DNA from: Bacillota bacterium | GTDB taxonomy: Bacteria > Bacillota > Clostridia > Lachnospirales > Bianqueaceae | Length of the DNA: 15,352 nucleotides | Direction of reading: 5' to 3' | Assembly: GCA_017467985.1 (NCBI GenBank) | Contig: JAFUJY010000033.1 | Location: 1-15,352 of the forward strand | Shown: positions 7,277 to 13,449 of the stretch, in pieces | How positions within the stretch are numbered: position 1 is the stretch's first letter | How the letters are laid out: the number at the start of each line of letters is the position of its first letter | Made by a program: the position numbers and the translations under genes | The notes under the pieces: model-generated | Databases searched by the model: none | The model's input: only the letters and a program-made list of their open reading frames with translations | Told to the model about the DNA's origin: nothing

Positions 7277-7304
7277 ATCATATTTTGAAAAAAATTACTT
7301 TGAA
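7277..7304 (-). promoter_or_regulatory. Probable promoter of the XRE regulator gene
   Basis: On the minus strand, TTCAAA (7304 to 7299) and TATGAT (7282 to 7277) are separated by 16 bp, giving a leader of about 30 nt. The -35 abuts the operator-like array at 7305. A small palindrome ATAC-T-GTAT (7270-7278) overlaps the -10 and start point and could be a further operator. Confidence 0.45.
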
Positions 7305-7359
7305 TTATACGTAAAGTATACAAATTGTATACGGAATGTATTTGAAAAGTATAGGGGGC
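7305..7359. repeat. Helically phased 11-bp direct-repeat array, probable operator
   Basis: Five head-to-tail 11-bp units are visible: TTATACGTAAA (7305), GTATACAAATT (7316), GTATACGGAAT (7327), GTATTTGAAAA (7338) and GTATAGGGGGC (7349). The shared part is (G/T)TATAC, once per 11 bp, so the same face of the helix is presented each time. Because GTATAC is itself a palindrome, neighbouring units also read as ATAC-N5-GTAT inverted repeats at 7307-7319, 7318-7330 and 7329-7341; 7316-7332 is a perfect 17-bp palindrome. The array lies between the XRE promoter and the glycerate kinase promoters. A lone TATAAT at 7370-7375 with no good -35 sits just downstream, as expected for an activator-dependent promoter. 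The likely binder is the XRE protein (inference). Confidence 0.7.
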
Positions 7360-7401
7360 GCAAACTGTTTATAATTAGCACAAAGGGGAAGGAAAAAATA
7401 C

Positions 7402-7430
7402 TTTTCAGATGAATGTGAATATGCTATACT
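7402..7430 (+). promoter_or_regulatory. Promoter of the glycerate kinase-pectate lyase operon
   Basis: TTTTCA (7402-7407) and an extended -10 TGCTATACT (7422-7430, hexamer 7425-7430) are separated by 17 bp. Transcription would start near 7437. A second possible -10 (TATAAT, 7370-7375) lies upstream, next to the repeat array. Confidence 0.55.
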
Positions 7431-7466
7431 GAAGTTATAAAATAGAAGAAAGTAGTGGTGAAGGAT

Positions 7467-8582
7467 ATGAGCAAGTATATTTTGATTCCGGATTCTTTTA
7501 AGGGAACCATGAGTTCAGAGACAATTTGTAATATTATGGAAGAAGCTATCCGTAAATTTGAGCCGGAAGCAGATATTGTGAAGATTCCGGTGGCCGACGG
7601 GGGCGAAGGCAGTGTACATGCTTTTTTAACAGCTTTGGGTGGCTGTGTGCATATCGTTATGGTAAAGGGACCTGCGGGCAAGATGGTTTCTTCGTTTTGG
7701 GGGGAACTGGATGACGGCACTGCAATTGTGGAAATGGCCGCCGCCGCCGGTTTACCTTTAATGCGGGATGCTCTTGATCCTTGTGGTGCCAGCACCTATG
7801 GCGTGGGACAGTTGGTGAATAAAGTGCTGAATGCGGGTTGTAAAAAGCTGATCATGGGTTTGGGGGGCAGTGCCACCACCGATGGCGGCTGTGGTATGGC
7901 TGCGGCCTTGGGCGTGCGGTTCGAGGATAAAAAGGGGAACGTGTTTGTTCCCACCGGAGGCACCTTACACAAGATTGCCAGTGTGGATATGACAGGACTG
8001 GATCCCCGGCTGAAGGATGTGGAGATTGTGGCCATGTGTGATATTGATAATCCGTTGTATGGTCCGGAGGGAGCGGCTTATGTATTTGGTCCCCAGAAGG
8101 GAGCGGATTCCGTCACGGTGGAGGTTTTGGATCAGGGATTAAGACATTTGGCAAAGGTAATGGCTACAGGGGATGAATACACGCCGGGCTCCGGTGCTGC
8201 CGGTGGCCTGGGCTATGGTATGCGTGCATTCTTAGGTGCCCAATTACAGATGGGTATTAAAACCGTATTGGATACGGTGCATTTCGATGAAGTAGTGCAG
8301 GGTGCCCGCATGGTTTTCTCCGGAGAGGGTAAGATTGATAGCCAAAGTATTCGTGGCAAAGTGGTGATCGGAGTTGCCAGTCGTACGAAGGCTGCGGGTG
8401 TGCCCTTGATTGCAGTGGTGGGAGACATCGGTGATAATATTGAAGAAGCCTATGATAAGGGCGTCAGCGCAATTTTCAGCATCAATCGTGTGGCGGTTCC
8501 ATATAAGGAGGCAAAACTGCGGGCGGAGAATGACCTGCGGCTGACGATGGAAAATATCATGCGGTTTATGGCTGTAAAATAA
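7467..8582 (+). CDS. Glycerate 2-kinase (GlxK/GarK family)
   Basis: A 371-residue cytosolic enzyme that phosphorylates D-glycerate with ATP; the GarK/GlxK family makes 2-phosphoglycerate. Family motifs appear in order: ILIPDSFKGT at 5-14, PVADGGEGS at 41-49, VEMAAAAGLPL at 88-98, MGLGGSATTDGG at 130-141 (the usual form is SATNDGG), CDIDNPLYGPEGAAYVFGPQ at 191-210 and GSGAAGGLGYG at 241-251. The start is not fully certain. ATG 7467 matches family N-termini, but the purine-rich GTGAAGG is only 2 nt upstream; GTG codons at 7455 and 7458 are in frame. It heads a two-gene operon with the PL2-type lyase 21 nt downstream. This suggests glycerate arises from uronate or aldarate breakdown, as in the galactarate/glucarate route through tartronate semialdehyde. 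No other enzyme of that route is in the window. Confidence 0.9.
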   Translation: MSKYILIPDSFKGTMSSETICNIMEEAIRKFEPEADIVKIPVADGGEGSVHAFLTALGGCVHIVMVKGPAGKMVSSFWGELDDGTAIVEMAAAAGLPLMRDALDPCGASTYGVGQLVNKVLNAGCKKLIMGLGGSATTDGGCGMAAALGVRFEDKKGNVFVPTGGTLHKIASVDMTGLDPRLKDVEIVAMCDIDNPLYGPEGAAYVFGPQKGADSVTVEVLDQGLRHLAKVMATGDEYTPGSGAAGGLGYGMRAFLGAQLQMGIKTVLDTVHFDEVVQGARMVFSGEGKIDSQSIRGKVVIGVASRTKAAGVPLIAVVGDIGDNIEEAYDKGVSAIFSINRVAVPYKEAKLRAENDLRLTMENIMRFMAVK

Positions 8583-8603
8583 AAAAATATTGGGGGTACA
8601 AGT

Positions 8604-10124
8604 ATGAGTAGATTAGAGATATTAAAACAGTATGCAGATCAGATTTTGGCCCAGGCTTCTTATCCGGAGAGCGGTACGCCTTTGTTGGCGGATCGGGTGG
8701 ATGTGAGTAAAAAGGCGCCGGGACGGGAAGAGGATGGTCACATTGTATCTAACGTGGCCCATCAGCAGATCTTTATGCGTTTTTTGTGCGGATTAACGGC
8801 ATTGACCGGGGATCCCAAATATAAAAAACGGGCTCAGGAAGTGATGCAGTATATGATGGATCATCCCATGGCAGGAGGTTTGATGCGCTGGGGCGGTCAT
8901 CGGTACATTGATCTGGTAACCTTGGAGGACCGGGGAGAAAAAGAACTGGTTCATGAACTGAAAAATGATTATCCGTATTATGAGTTGATGTTTGAAACGG
9001 ACAGTGATAAGGCAGAGCTATATGTAAAGTCCTTCTGGAATGCCCATGTGTATGATTTCGAAGTGTTCGAAATGGGGCGCCATAGTCAAGAATCGCCCTA
9101 TGGCGTGGAAGGCATTTGGGAGAGAAAGTTTGCAGATCCGGAGCCGTTTTCGTACCGTAAGGGATTGTCTTTTCGTAATACGGGAAATGATTTGATGTAT
9201 GCGGCCGGACGTTTGTATGAGGCCAAAGGAGACCAGGGAGCCATGTTGTGGTCCGGACGTCTCCATGATATGTACATGAAGTGCCGCCATCCCCAGACCA
9301 AACTGGGTGTATATCAGTTTTCCCAGGCCATGAAGCGTATGGAGACGGATGATGATAAAATTACCCTGTCCTTTTATGGGGATCGGGCTAAGCGGCAGCT
9401 GGGACCTGAGTTTGGCGAGATCGCCCTGGAGGCAAATGTATTATTAAAGAGTCAGGAGTTATCCATTTATGCGATGAATCCTCAGATTATTGCCGGGGTG
9501 TATGGTCACGGAAGCGAGAAGGAAAAGCAGATGGTGGCTCAGACCGCCGAGAATATGAAGGCCTATTATACGTATGGTTATGATCATGGGACGAAGAGTT
9601 GGCGGCCAATGTTGGCAGATGGAACAGATCTGACCGATTATGAGCTGCCCCGTTACGGTTATTATGGCCCCAAGGGGCGAAAACTGGCTCAGCATCCCTT
9701 GGAAGGTGACTATTTGCTGGGATATACCATGATGGCCCAGTTAACGCAGGATGAAGAATTGTGGCAGATCGTTAAGGTTTTTGCAGCGGATCTTGAACTG
9801 GGAGATCTGGATGGAGTGCAGAATCTGCAGACGGACTGCAGTGATCCAGGAGTATTGTTGGCGGTGTTGAAGTTGTGTGATACGGATAAGGAGAAGTACC
9901 TGCCTCTGGCAGAAAAAATCGGCAGCAACATCGAAACCGCAGCACTGCATGATGGCTATTTTAGACGGGAAAATGACGATTATTGCTGGTTGGATGCCAT
10001 AGAGCCCCTGGCCTTGTTAAAGTTGGAAGCAACACGAATGGGACTGAGTGATGCCGTTGCAGATCCTATTTATAATCGAAGCAGTTCCATTAGCCAGTGG
10101 AGTGTTAACCGTACCATAAAATAA
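8604..10124 (+). CDS. PL2-type pectate lyase (PelW-like, probably cytosolic exopolygalacturonate lyase)
   Basis: A 506-residue protein without signal peptide, starting after a GGGGG site (8592-8596). I recognise the PL2 alpha/alpha-barrel family: GLMRWGGHRYIDL, LVHELKNDYPYYELMF, SFWNAHVYDFEVFEMGRH, GVYQFSQAMKR, GDRAKRQLGPEFGE and RYGYYGPKGRKL. In the Yersinia enzyme YePL2A, His109, Glu130 and His172 bind the catalytic metal and Arg171 is the base. Here His99, Glu118, Arg159 and His160 line up, with the same 41-residue Glu-to-Arg spacing, so it should be active. Lack of a signal peptide points to the cytosolic PelW type, which trims imported oligogalacturonides to short unsaturated products. 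Co-transcription with glycerate kinase and divergence from the XRE gene suggest a small, locally regulated uronate unit. No transporter is in the operon. Confidence 0.78.
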   Translation: MSRLEILKQYADQILAQASYPESGTPLLADRVDVSKKAPGREEDGHIVSNVAHQQIFMRFLCGLTALTGDPKYKKRAQEVMQYMMDHPMAGGLMRWGGHRYIDLVTLEDRGEKELVHELKNDYPYYELMFETDSDKAELYVKSFWNAHVYDFEVFEMGRHSQESPYGVEGIWERKFADPEPFSYRKGLSFRNTGNDLMYAAGRLYEAKGDQGAMLWSGRLHDMYMKCRHPQTKLGVYQFSQAMKRMETDDDKITLSFYGDRAKRQLGPEFGEIALEANVLLKSQELSIYAMNPQIIAGVYGHGSEKEKQMVAQTAENMKAYYTYGYDHGTKSWRPMLADGTDLTDYELPRYGYYGPKGRKLAQHPLEGDYLLGYTMMAQLTQDEELWQIVKVFAADLELGDLDGVQNLQTDCSDPGVLLAVLKLCDTDKEKYLPLAEKIGSNIETAALHDGYFRRENDDYCWLDAIEPLALLKLEATRMGLSDAVADPIYNRSSSISQWSVNRTIK

Positions 10125-10125
10125 C

Positions 10126-10154
10126 TTGACAAATGCCTTATTTTGGTATATATT
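10126..10154 (+). promoter_or_regulatory. Strong promoter of the LCP operon
   Basis: A consensus -35 TTGACA (10126-10131) and TATATT (10149-10154) are separated by 17 bp. The -35 begins one base after the stop codon of the pectate lyase gene. Transcription would start near 10161. No terminator separates the two operons. Confidence 0.8.
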
Positions 10155-10188
10155 AAAGCTAATATGATACGAAAGGGGACGTATTGAC

Positions 10189-11211
10189 TTGGCTTCAAAA
10201 AGAAAGAAGAGCGCAGGTTTATTAATCGGTATTATTTTGTTGTCAACAATTCTGGTGGTAGTTATTATTGCGTTGGCAGGACTGGGTTATATTTATATGC
10301 GCTTAAATAATATTCAGGATTTGCCGGTGGTGGACCAGAACAGTTCTGTTGTGGTAGAAGAATTTGAACAGGACAGCATTGGTGAGGATAATTCCGTAAC
10401 GGTAATCAATCCGGAGGACGTATCCTGGAATAAAAATGAGTCCAGCACCGAAGTGGAAGAGAAGGAAGAATCCTGGGAGTTTGACAGCGATGATTATATT
10501 AATGTGCTGTTGATCGGTATTGATGGACAAGGCTATTCCGGCCGTTCTGATGTTATGATTTTGTGTACCTATGATAAGGTGAACAAAACCGCAACCATGA
10601 CCTCCTTCCTGCGAGATCTGTATGTGGAAATCCCGGGACGGGATTCCAACCGTTTGAATGCAGCCTATGCTTTTGGCGGTATCGACTTGCTGGATGCCAC
10701 ATTGGAACTGAACTTTGGTATTCAGGTGGACGGGCATGTAATGGTGGACTTCAACACTTTCCCCAAGGTAATTGATGCTTTGGGTGGTGTGGATATTACA
10801 CTGACACAGGCTGAGGCGGATTATCTGGGACTGTCCGGCGAAGGCGAATATCACATGGACGGCGACCTGGCCATGAGATATTCCAGAATTCGTTATATTG
10901 ACAGCGACTTTGGCCGGACCAATCGTCAGCGCACGGTGCTGAATTCTCTGTTCGAGCGTTTTAAGAAGTTGAGCTGGGGCGAAGTAGCCAATGCAGCCAA
11001 CCAGGTGTTGGATCTTGTGTATACCGATATGGACGCGGGTACAATCCTTTCCTACGGCAGTGAGGTAATTCAGCTGAATTCTATTCAGCAGCTGCATGTT
11101 CCGAATGACGGCGAATATTACGATGCAGTCATCAATGGCATGATGGTGCTGGTGCCCTATCGTGATGAAATTCATGATCGTCTGGGACGAGAGTTGTACG
11201 GCAGGGAGTAA
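10189..11211 (+). CDS. LCP (LytR-CpsA-Psr) family cell-wall glycopolymer ligase
   Basis: A 340-residue membrane-anchored protein. The start is TTG at 10189, with GAAAGGGG (10171-10178) 10 nt upstream; no in-frame ATG fits. It has a basic N-terminus (KRKK) and a single membrane segment at about residues 11-36. An acidic, low-complexity linker runs from about 50 to 102. The LCP domain begins at INVLLIGIDGQGYSGRSDVM (104-123), followed by TMTSFLRDLYVEIPG (136-150), NRLNAAYAFGG (154-164), DGHVMVDFNTFPKVIDALGG (181-200) and MRYSRIRYIDSDFGRTNRQR (229-248). The Arg and Asp residues in these motifs bind the pyrophosphate lipid. LCP enzymes move teichoic acid, capsule or glycoprotein glycans from a lipid carrier to the outside wall. 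The polymer may be the one modified by the MBOAT-DHHW pair upstream, but that is inference. An overlapping ribosome site couples it to the next gene. Confidence 0.93.
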   Translation: MASKRKKSAGLLIGIILLSTILVVVIIALAGLGYIYMRLNNIQDLPVVDQNSSVVVEEFEQDSIGEDNSVTVINPEDVSWNKNESSTEVEEKEESWEFDSDDYINVLLIGIDGQGYSGRSDVMILCTYDKVNKTATMTSFLRDLYVEIPGRDSNRLNAAYAFGGIDLLDATLELNFGIQVDGHVMVDFNTFPKVIDALGGVDITLTQAEADYLGLSGEGEYHMDGDLAMRYSRIRYIDSDFGRTNRQRTVLNSLFERFKKLSWGEVANAANQVLDLVYTDMDAGTILSYGSEVIQLNSIQQLHVPNDGEYYDAVINGMMVLVPYRDEIHDRLGRELYGRE

Positions 11212-11216
11212 ACAGC

Positions 11217-11837
11217 ATGAAGGTGTTATTAGTGAATGGCAGCCCGGAAAGAAATGGCTGCACCCATAGAGCTTTACAGGAAGTGGCTTGTGCGCTGGAA
11301 AAAGAAGGCGTAGAGACCGAGATCTTCTGGGTCGGTAATGAGGCCATTGCAGGTTGTATGGCCTGTGGTGCCTGTTATCAGCTGAAAAGCTGTGTGATTG
11401 GTGATGTGGTCAATGAATTTGTGGAAAAGGCCAATGGGGCTGATGGATTTATTTTTGGATCCCCGGTGCATTATGCTGCTGCCAGTGGTTCCATGACTTC
11501 TTTCCTGGATCGCTGCTTTTACAGCTCCAAACCTGCGTTTTTCCAGAAACCGGGAGCATGTGTGGTGGTTGCCCGTCGTGCAGGAACCACAGCGGCGCTG
11601 GATCAGCTGAACAAATATCTGACCATCAATCAGATGCCGGTGGTTTCTTCCCAGTACTGGAACATGGTACACGGCAATACGCCTGAGCAGGTGGAGCAGG
11701 ACTTGGAAGGGCTTCAGATTATGCGTACATTGGGCCGCAATATGGCGTGGCTGCTGAAGTGTATTGAGGCCGGAAAAAAGGCTGGAATTGAGGCGCCCCA
11801 GCCCGAAGAAAAACGGTATGTAACAAACTTTATATGA
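11217..11837 (+). CDS. Flavodoxin-fold iron-sulfur flavoprotein / FMN reductase family
   Basis: A 206-residue cytosolic protein of the NADPH-dependent FMN reductase superfamily. The N-terminal FMN phosphate loop is VNGSPERNGCTHRAL (residues 6-20). A compact cysteine cluster CMACGACYQLKSC (47-59) has the spacing C-x2-C-x2-C-x5-C; the iron-sulfur flavoprotein Isf uses C-x2-C-x2-C-x4-7-C to bind a [4Fe-4S] cluster. GFIFGSPVHYAAASGSMTSF (77-96) is the flavin-binding second loop. It is likely a dimeric electron carrier or reductase working with ferredoxin or a quinone or nitro-type acceptor; the physiological partner is unknown. The start ATG lies 5 nt after the LCP stop, with CAGGGAG (11202-11208) inside that gene. 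The stop codon leads directly into a 29-bp hairpin. The superfamily is sure; iron-sulfur cluster binding is inferred from spacing. Confidence 0.87.
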   Translation: MKVLLVNGSPERNGCTHRALQEVACALEKEGVETEIFWVGNEAIAGCMACGACYQLKSCVIGDVVNEFVEKANGADGFIFGSPVHYAAASGSMTSFLDRCFYSSKPAFFQKPGACVVVARRAGTTAALDQLNKYLTINQMPVVSSQYWNMVHGNTPEQVEQDLEGLQIMRTLGRNMAWLLKCIEAGKKAGIEAPQPEEKRYVTNFI

Positions 11838-11901
11838 GGAAATACAATCCCCTGGCTGAAAAGCGAATGGAACGCTTTTCAGCCAGGGGATTGTATTTCC
11901 T
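11837..11901. terminator. Perfect 29-bp inverted repeat filling the gap between convergent genes
   Basis: The left arm 11837-11865 and right arm 11873-11901 are exact reverse complements, with a 7-nt loop AATGGAA. The repeat runs from the last base of the + strand stop (TGA) to the last base of the minus gene's stop. It can fold in either transcript and probably serves as a bidirectional 3'-end hairpin. There is no good T-tract on either side, so it is not a textbook intrinsic terminator; RNA stabilisation or RNase III processing of overlapping transcripts is also possible. Confidence 0.75.
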
Positions 11902-12395
11902 TACTGAATTAGAGACAGGTAGTTATCAGCTTCTTGGCGGGTTTTGAAAATATGGATGATTTTGTTAGAATAGCGATTTAATAATTCCAGTACGACTGGT
12001 CGATTAATGGAAGTATAGTTCTTGATAAATTGGAGAAATTCTGAATCTATATCGTCCAATGGCTCCACCCAAGGGATATCCGATCTTTTTTTGCCTCTGC
12101 GGGAGAGAGCACCATCAAGACAAACGTCCAGAGGATAGTCCAGAAAAAAGACGGTGTCACAAGCTTGCAGCCTCTGTTCAATAGTAGAATGATAGTTTCC
12201 ATCAATGATCCAGGTGTGGGCGTCCAATACCTGCTGAAGCCGCTGGCGAAATACAGGCTTTGGTACGGTGGTACGATCCTCGTTCCAGTACATCATGTCC
12301 AAATGATATAAGGGCAGGCCGGTTTTCTCATGCAAAGCCCGGGCAAATGTACTCTTCCCACTCCCCGGACAACCGATAATGATCACTTTTTTCAA
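11901..12395 (-). CDS. P-loop kinase-like protein (FlaR / DNA topology modulation protein family)
   Basis: A 164-residue protein. The start is TTG at 12395, 7 nt after GGGAGGTG (12410 to 12403). The Walker A loop is GCPGSGKST at residues 8-16. Next come LPLYHLDMMYWNEDRTTVP and WIIDGNYHSTIEQRL (62-76), the signature of the adenylate-kinase-like proteins annotated as FlaR or topology modulation protein. DTVFFLDYPLDVCL (79-92) supplies the Walker B-like strand, and an Arg-rich lid (SRRGKKR) follows. Homologues are small NMP-kinase-fold ATPases with no firmly known substrate; the FlaR name comes from an old genetic effect on DNA topology and flagellar genes. It faces the flavoprotein gene across the 29-bp hairpin. 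Its promoter must lie in 12396-12444, where I see only weak candidates. Confidence 0.85.
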   Translation of the reverse strand: MKKVIIIGCPGSGKSTFARALHEKTGLPLYHLDMMYWNEDRTTVPKPVFRQRLQQVLDAHTWIIDGNYHSTIEQRLQACDTVFFLDYPLDVCLDGALSRRGKKRSDIPWVEPLDDIDSEFLQFIKNYTSINRPVVLELLNRYSNKIIHIFKTRQEADNYLSLIQ

Positions 12396-12444
12396 CTAAA
12401 AACACCTCCCAAAGATATGTAATACTACGATAAAAGCAACGCGT

Positions 12445-12501
12445 AAAAATGAGCCCATCCATACCGCGAAAGAGTTTCCCCGCTTTCTTGGTATGGATGG
12501 G
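12445..12501 (-). terminator. Intrinsic terminator after the AEC transporter gene
   Basis: A 12-bp outer stem (12454-12465 with 12490-12501, CCCATCCATACC), a 2x2 internal loop and a 5-bp inner stem (12468-12472 with 12483-12487). On the minus strand the stem is followed by TC and a run of five T (complement of 12445-12449). It starts 4 nt beyond the transporter stop. The remaining 12396-12444 is AT-rich and holds the ribosome site and presumably the promoter of the FlaR-like gene. Confidence 0.82.
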
Positions 12502-12505
12502 GCAT

Positions 12506-13429
12506 TTAAGCCAGGGTCTGTGTCAGCCCTACAATGATGGGCATGGTTATAATAGACAGCAAAGTGGAGATAGACACCAAGCCAACAGAGGTTTCGGTAT
12601 CCTGACCGAATTTATCGGCAAACATAGTGGCCATGGCAGCGACAGGAGCACAGACGGCGATCATGCATGCCACGAGTACAGTACCCCGCAGACCAAAGAT
12701 ATAGAATATTCCCAGACTGATCAAGGGGGAGAGGATCAAACGCAAGGCCATAACCCAGTAACACTTTAAATCGGTGAGAACTGTGGATAGTTTGGCCTGG
12801 GACAAATGGAAACCAATCAAAAACATGGGAATGGGGGTATTCAGTGCGGCCATATAAGTGATGGGAGAACCAATCACATTGGGGAACCGGTAGGAAGTAA
12901 AGAAAATAATGATTCCGATAGCAACAGAAATGACACCGGGATTGAGAAGAATTTTCTTTAGAGAAAGCTTGGAGTCTTGGGACATGATTGCGACACCATA
13001 GCTCCAGCCAAGAATGTTAAAAATGGCAATATAGGCTGCGCCATAGAAAACACCGTCTGCCCCCAGAAGTGCCTGTTGTAGAGGCAGCGACATAAATCCA
13101 CAGTTGGAAAAAACGACCGAAAAGCGAAGAACACGCTGTTTTGCGTCTTTTTTATCTCTGACAAGCAGGTGAGCCAGCAGAATACTGATGCCATGACTGG
13201 CCAATGCGGCCACAACAGCGATGAGTAAGCCCTGAAGCATATTGGGATCATAATCCCGCTGGAAAGAGTTCACGATTACACAAGGTGTAACAAAATATAA
13301 AACTACATTTGTCATGCCGCTGGCAACAGGATTATTGATGAGTTTAGTTTTGCCGGCGGTGAACCCCAGACCGATGAGAATGAACAGGATCAGTACCTGT
13401 TCGGCAACGGTTATAATATTTTGAAGCAT
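12506..13429 (-). CDS. AEC (auxin efflux carrier) family transporter
   Basis: A 307-residue polytopic membrane protein with about ten hydrophobic segments in two halves separated by a short polar loop (SQDSKLSLKK, near 150-160). Family features are VLILFILIGLGFTAGK (12-27), MTNVVLYFVTPCVIV with the helix-breaking Pro-Cys (39-53), FSNCGFMSLPLQQALLG near 107, NTPIPMFLIGFHLSQAKL near 197, and CAPVAAMATMFADKFGQDTE near 263. Bacterial AEC members move organic anions such as malate or malonate, or amino acids, often by ion-coupled transport. The start at 13429 has AGAAAGAAG (13445 to 13437) 7 nt upstream. It is the distal gene of an operon with the FAD oxidoreductase (20-nt gap), so its substrate may be that enzyme's substrate or product (inference). 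Confidence 0.9.
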   Translation of the reverse strand: MLQNIITVAEQVLILFILIGLGFTAGKTKLINNPVASGMTNVVLYFVTPCVIVNSFQRDYDPNMLQGLLIAVVAALASHGISILLAHLLVRDKKDAKQRVLRFSVVFSNCGFMSLPLQQALLGADGVFYGAAYIAIFNILGWSYGVAIMSQDSKLSLKKILLNPGVISVAIGIIIFFTSYRFPNVIGSPITYMAALNTPIPMFLIGFHLSQAKLSTVLTDLKCYWVMALRLILSPLISLGIFYIFGLRGTVLVACMIAVCAPVAAMATMFADKFGQDTETSVGLVSISTLLSIITMPIIVGLTQTLA

Positions 13430-13449
13430 ACTACATCTTCTTTCTATAA

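Noticed and set aside
7306..7359. The TATAC repeats as a CRISPR or plasmid iteron array
   Set aside because: Units are only 11 bp with no spacers, no cas or rep gene is near, and the array sits between divergent promoters next to a regulator gene, which fits an operator better.
10303..11175. A 290-codon open frame on the minus strand opposite the LCP gene
   Set aside because: It is antisense to a gene with complete LCP motifs, has no ribosome site, and its translation shows no domain; it mirrors the codon pattern of the real gene.
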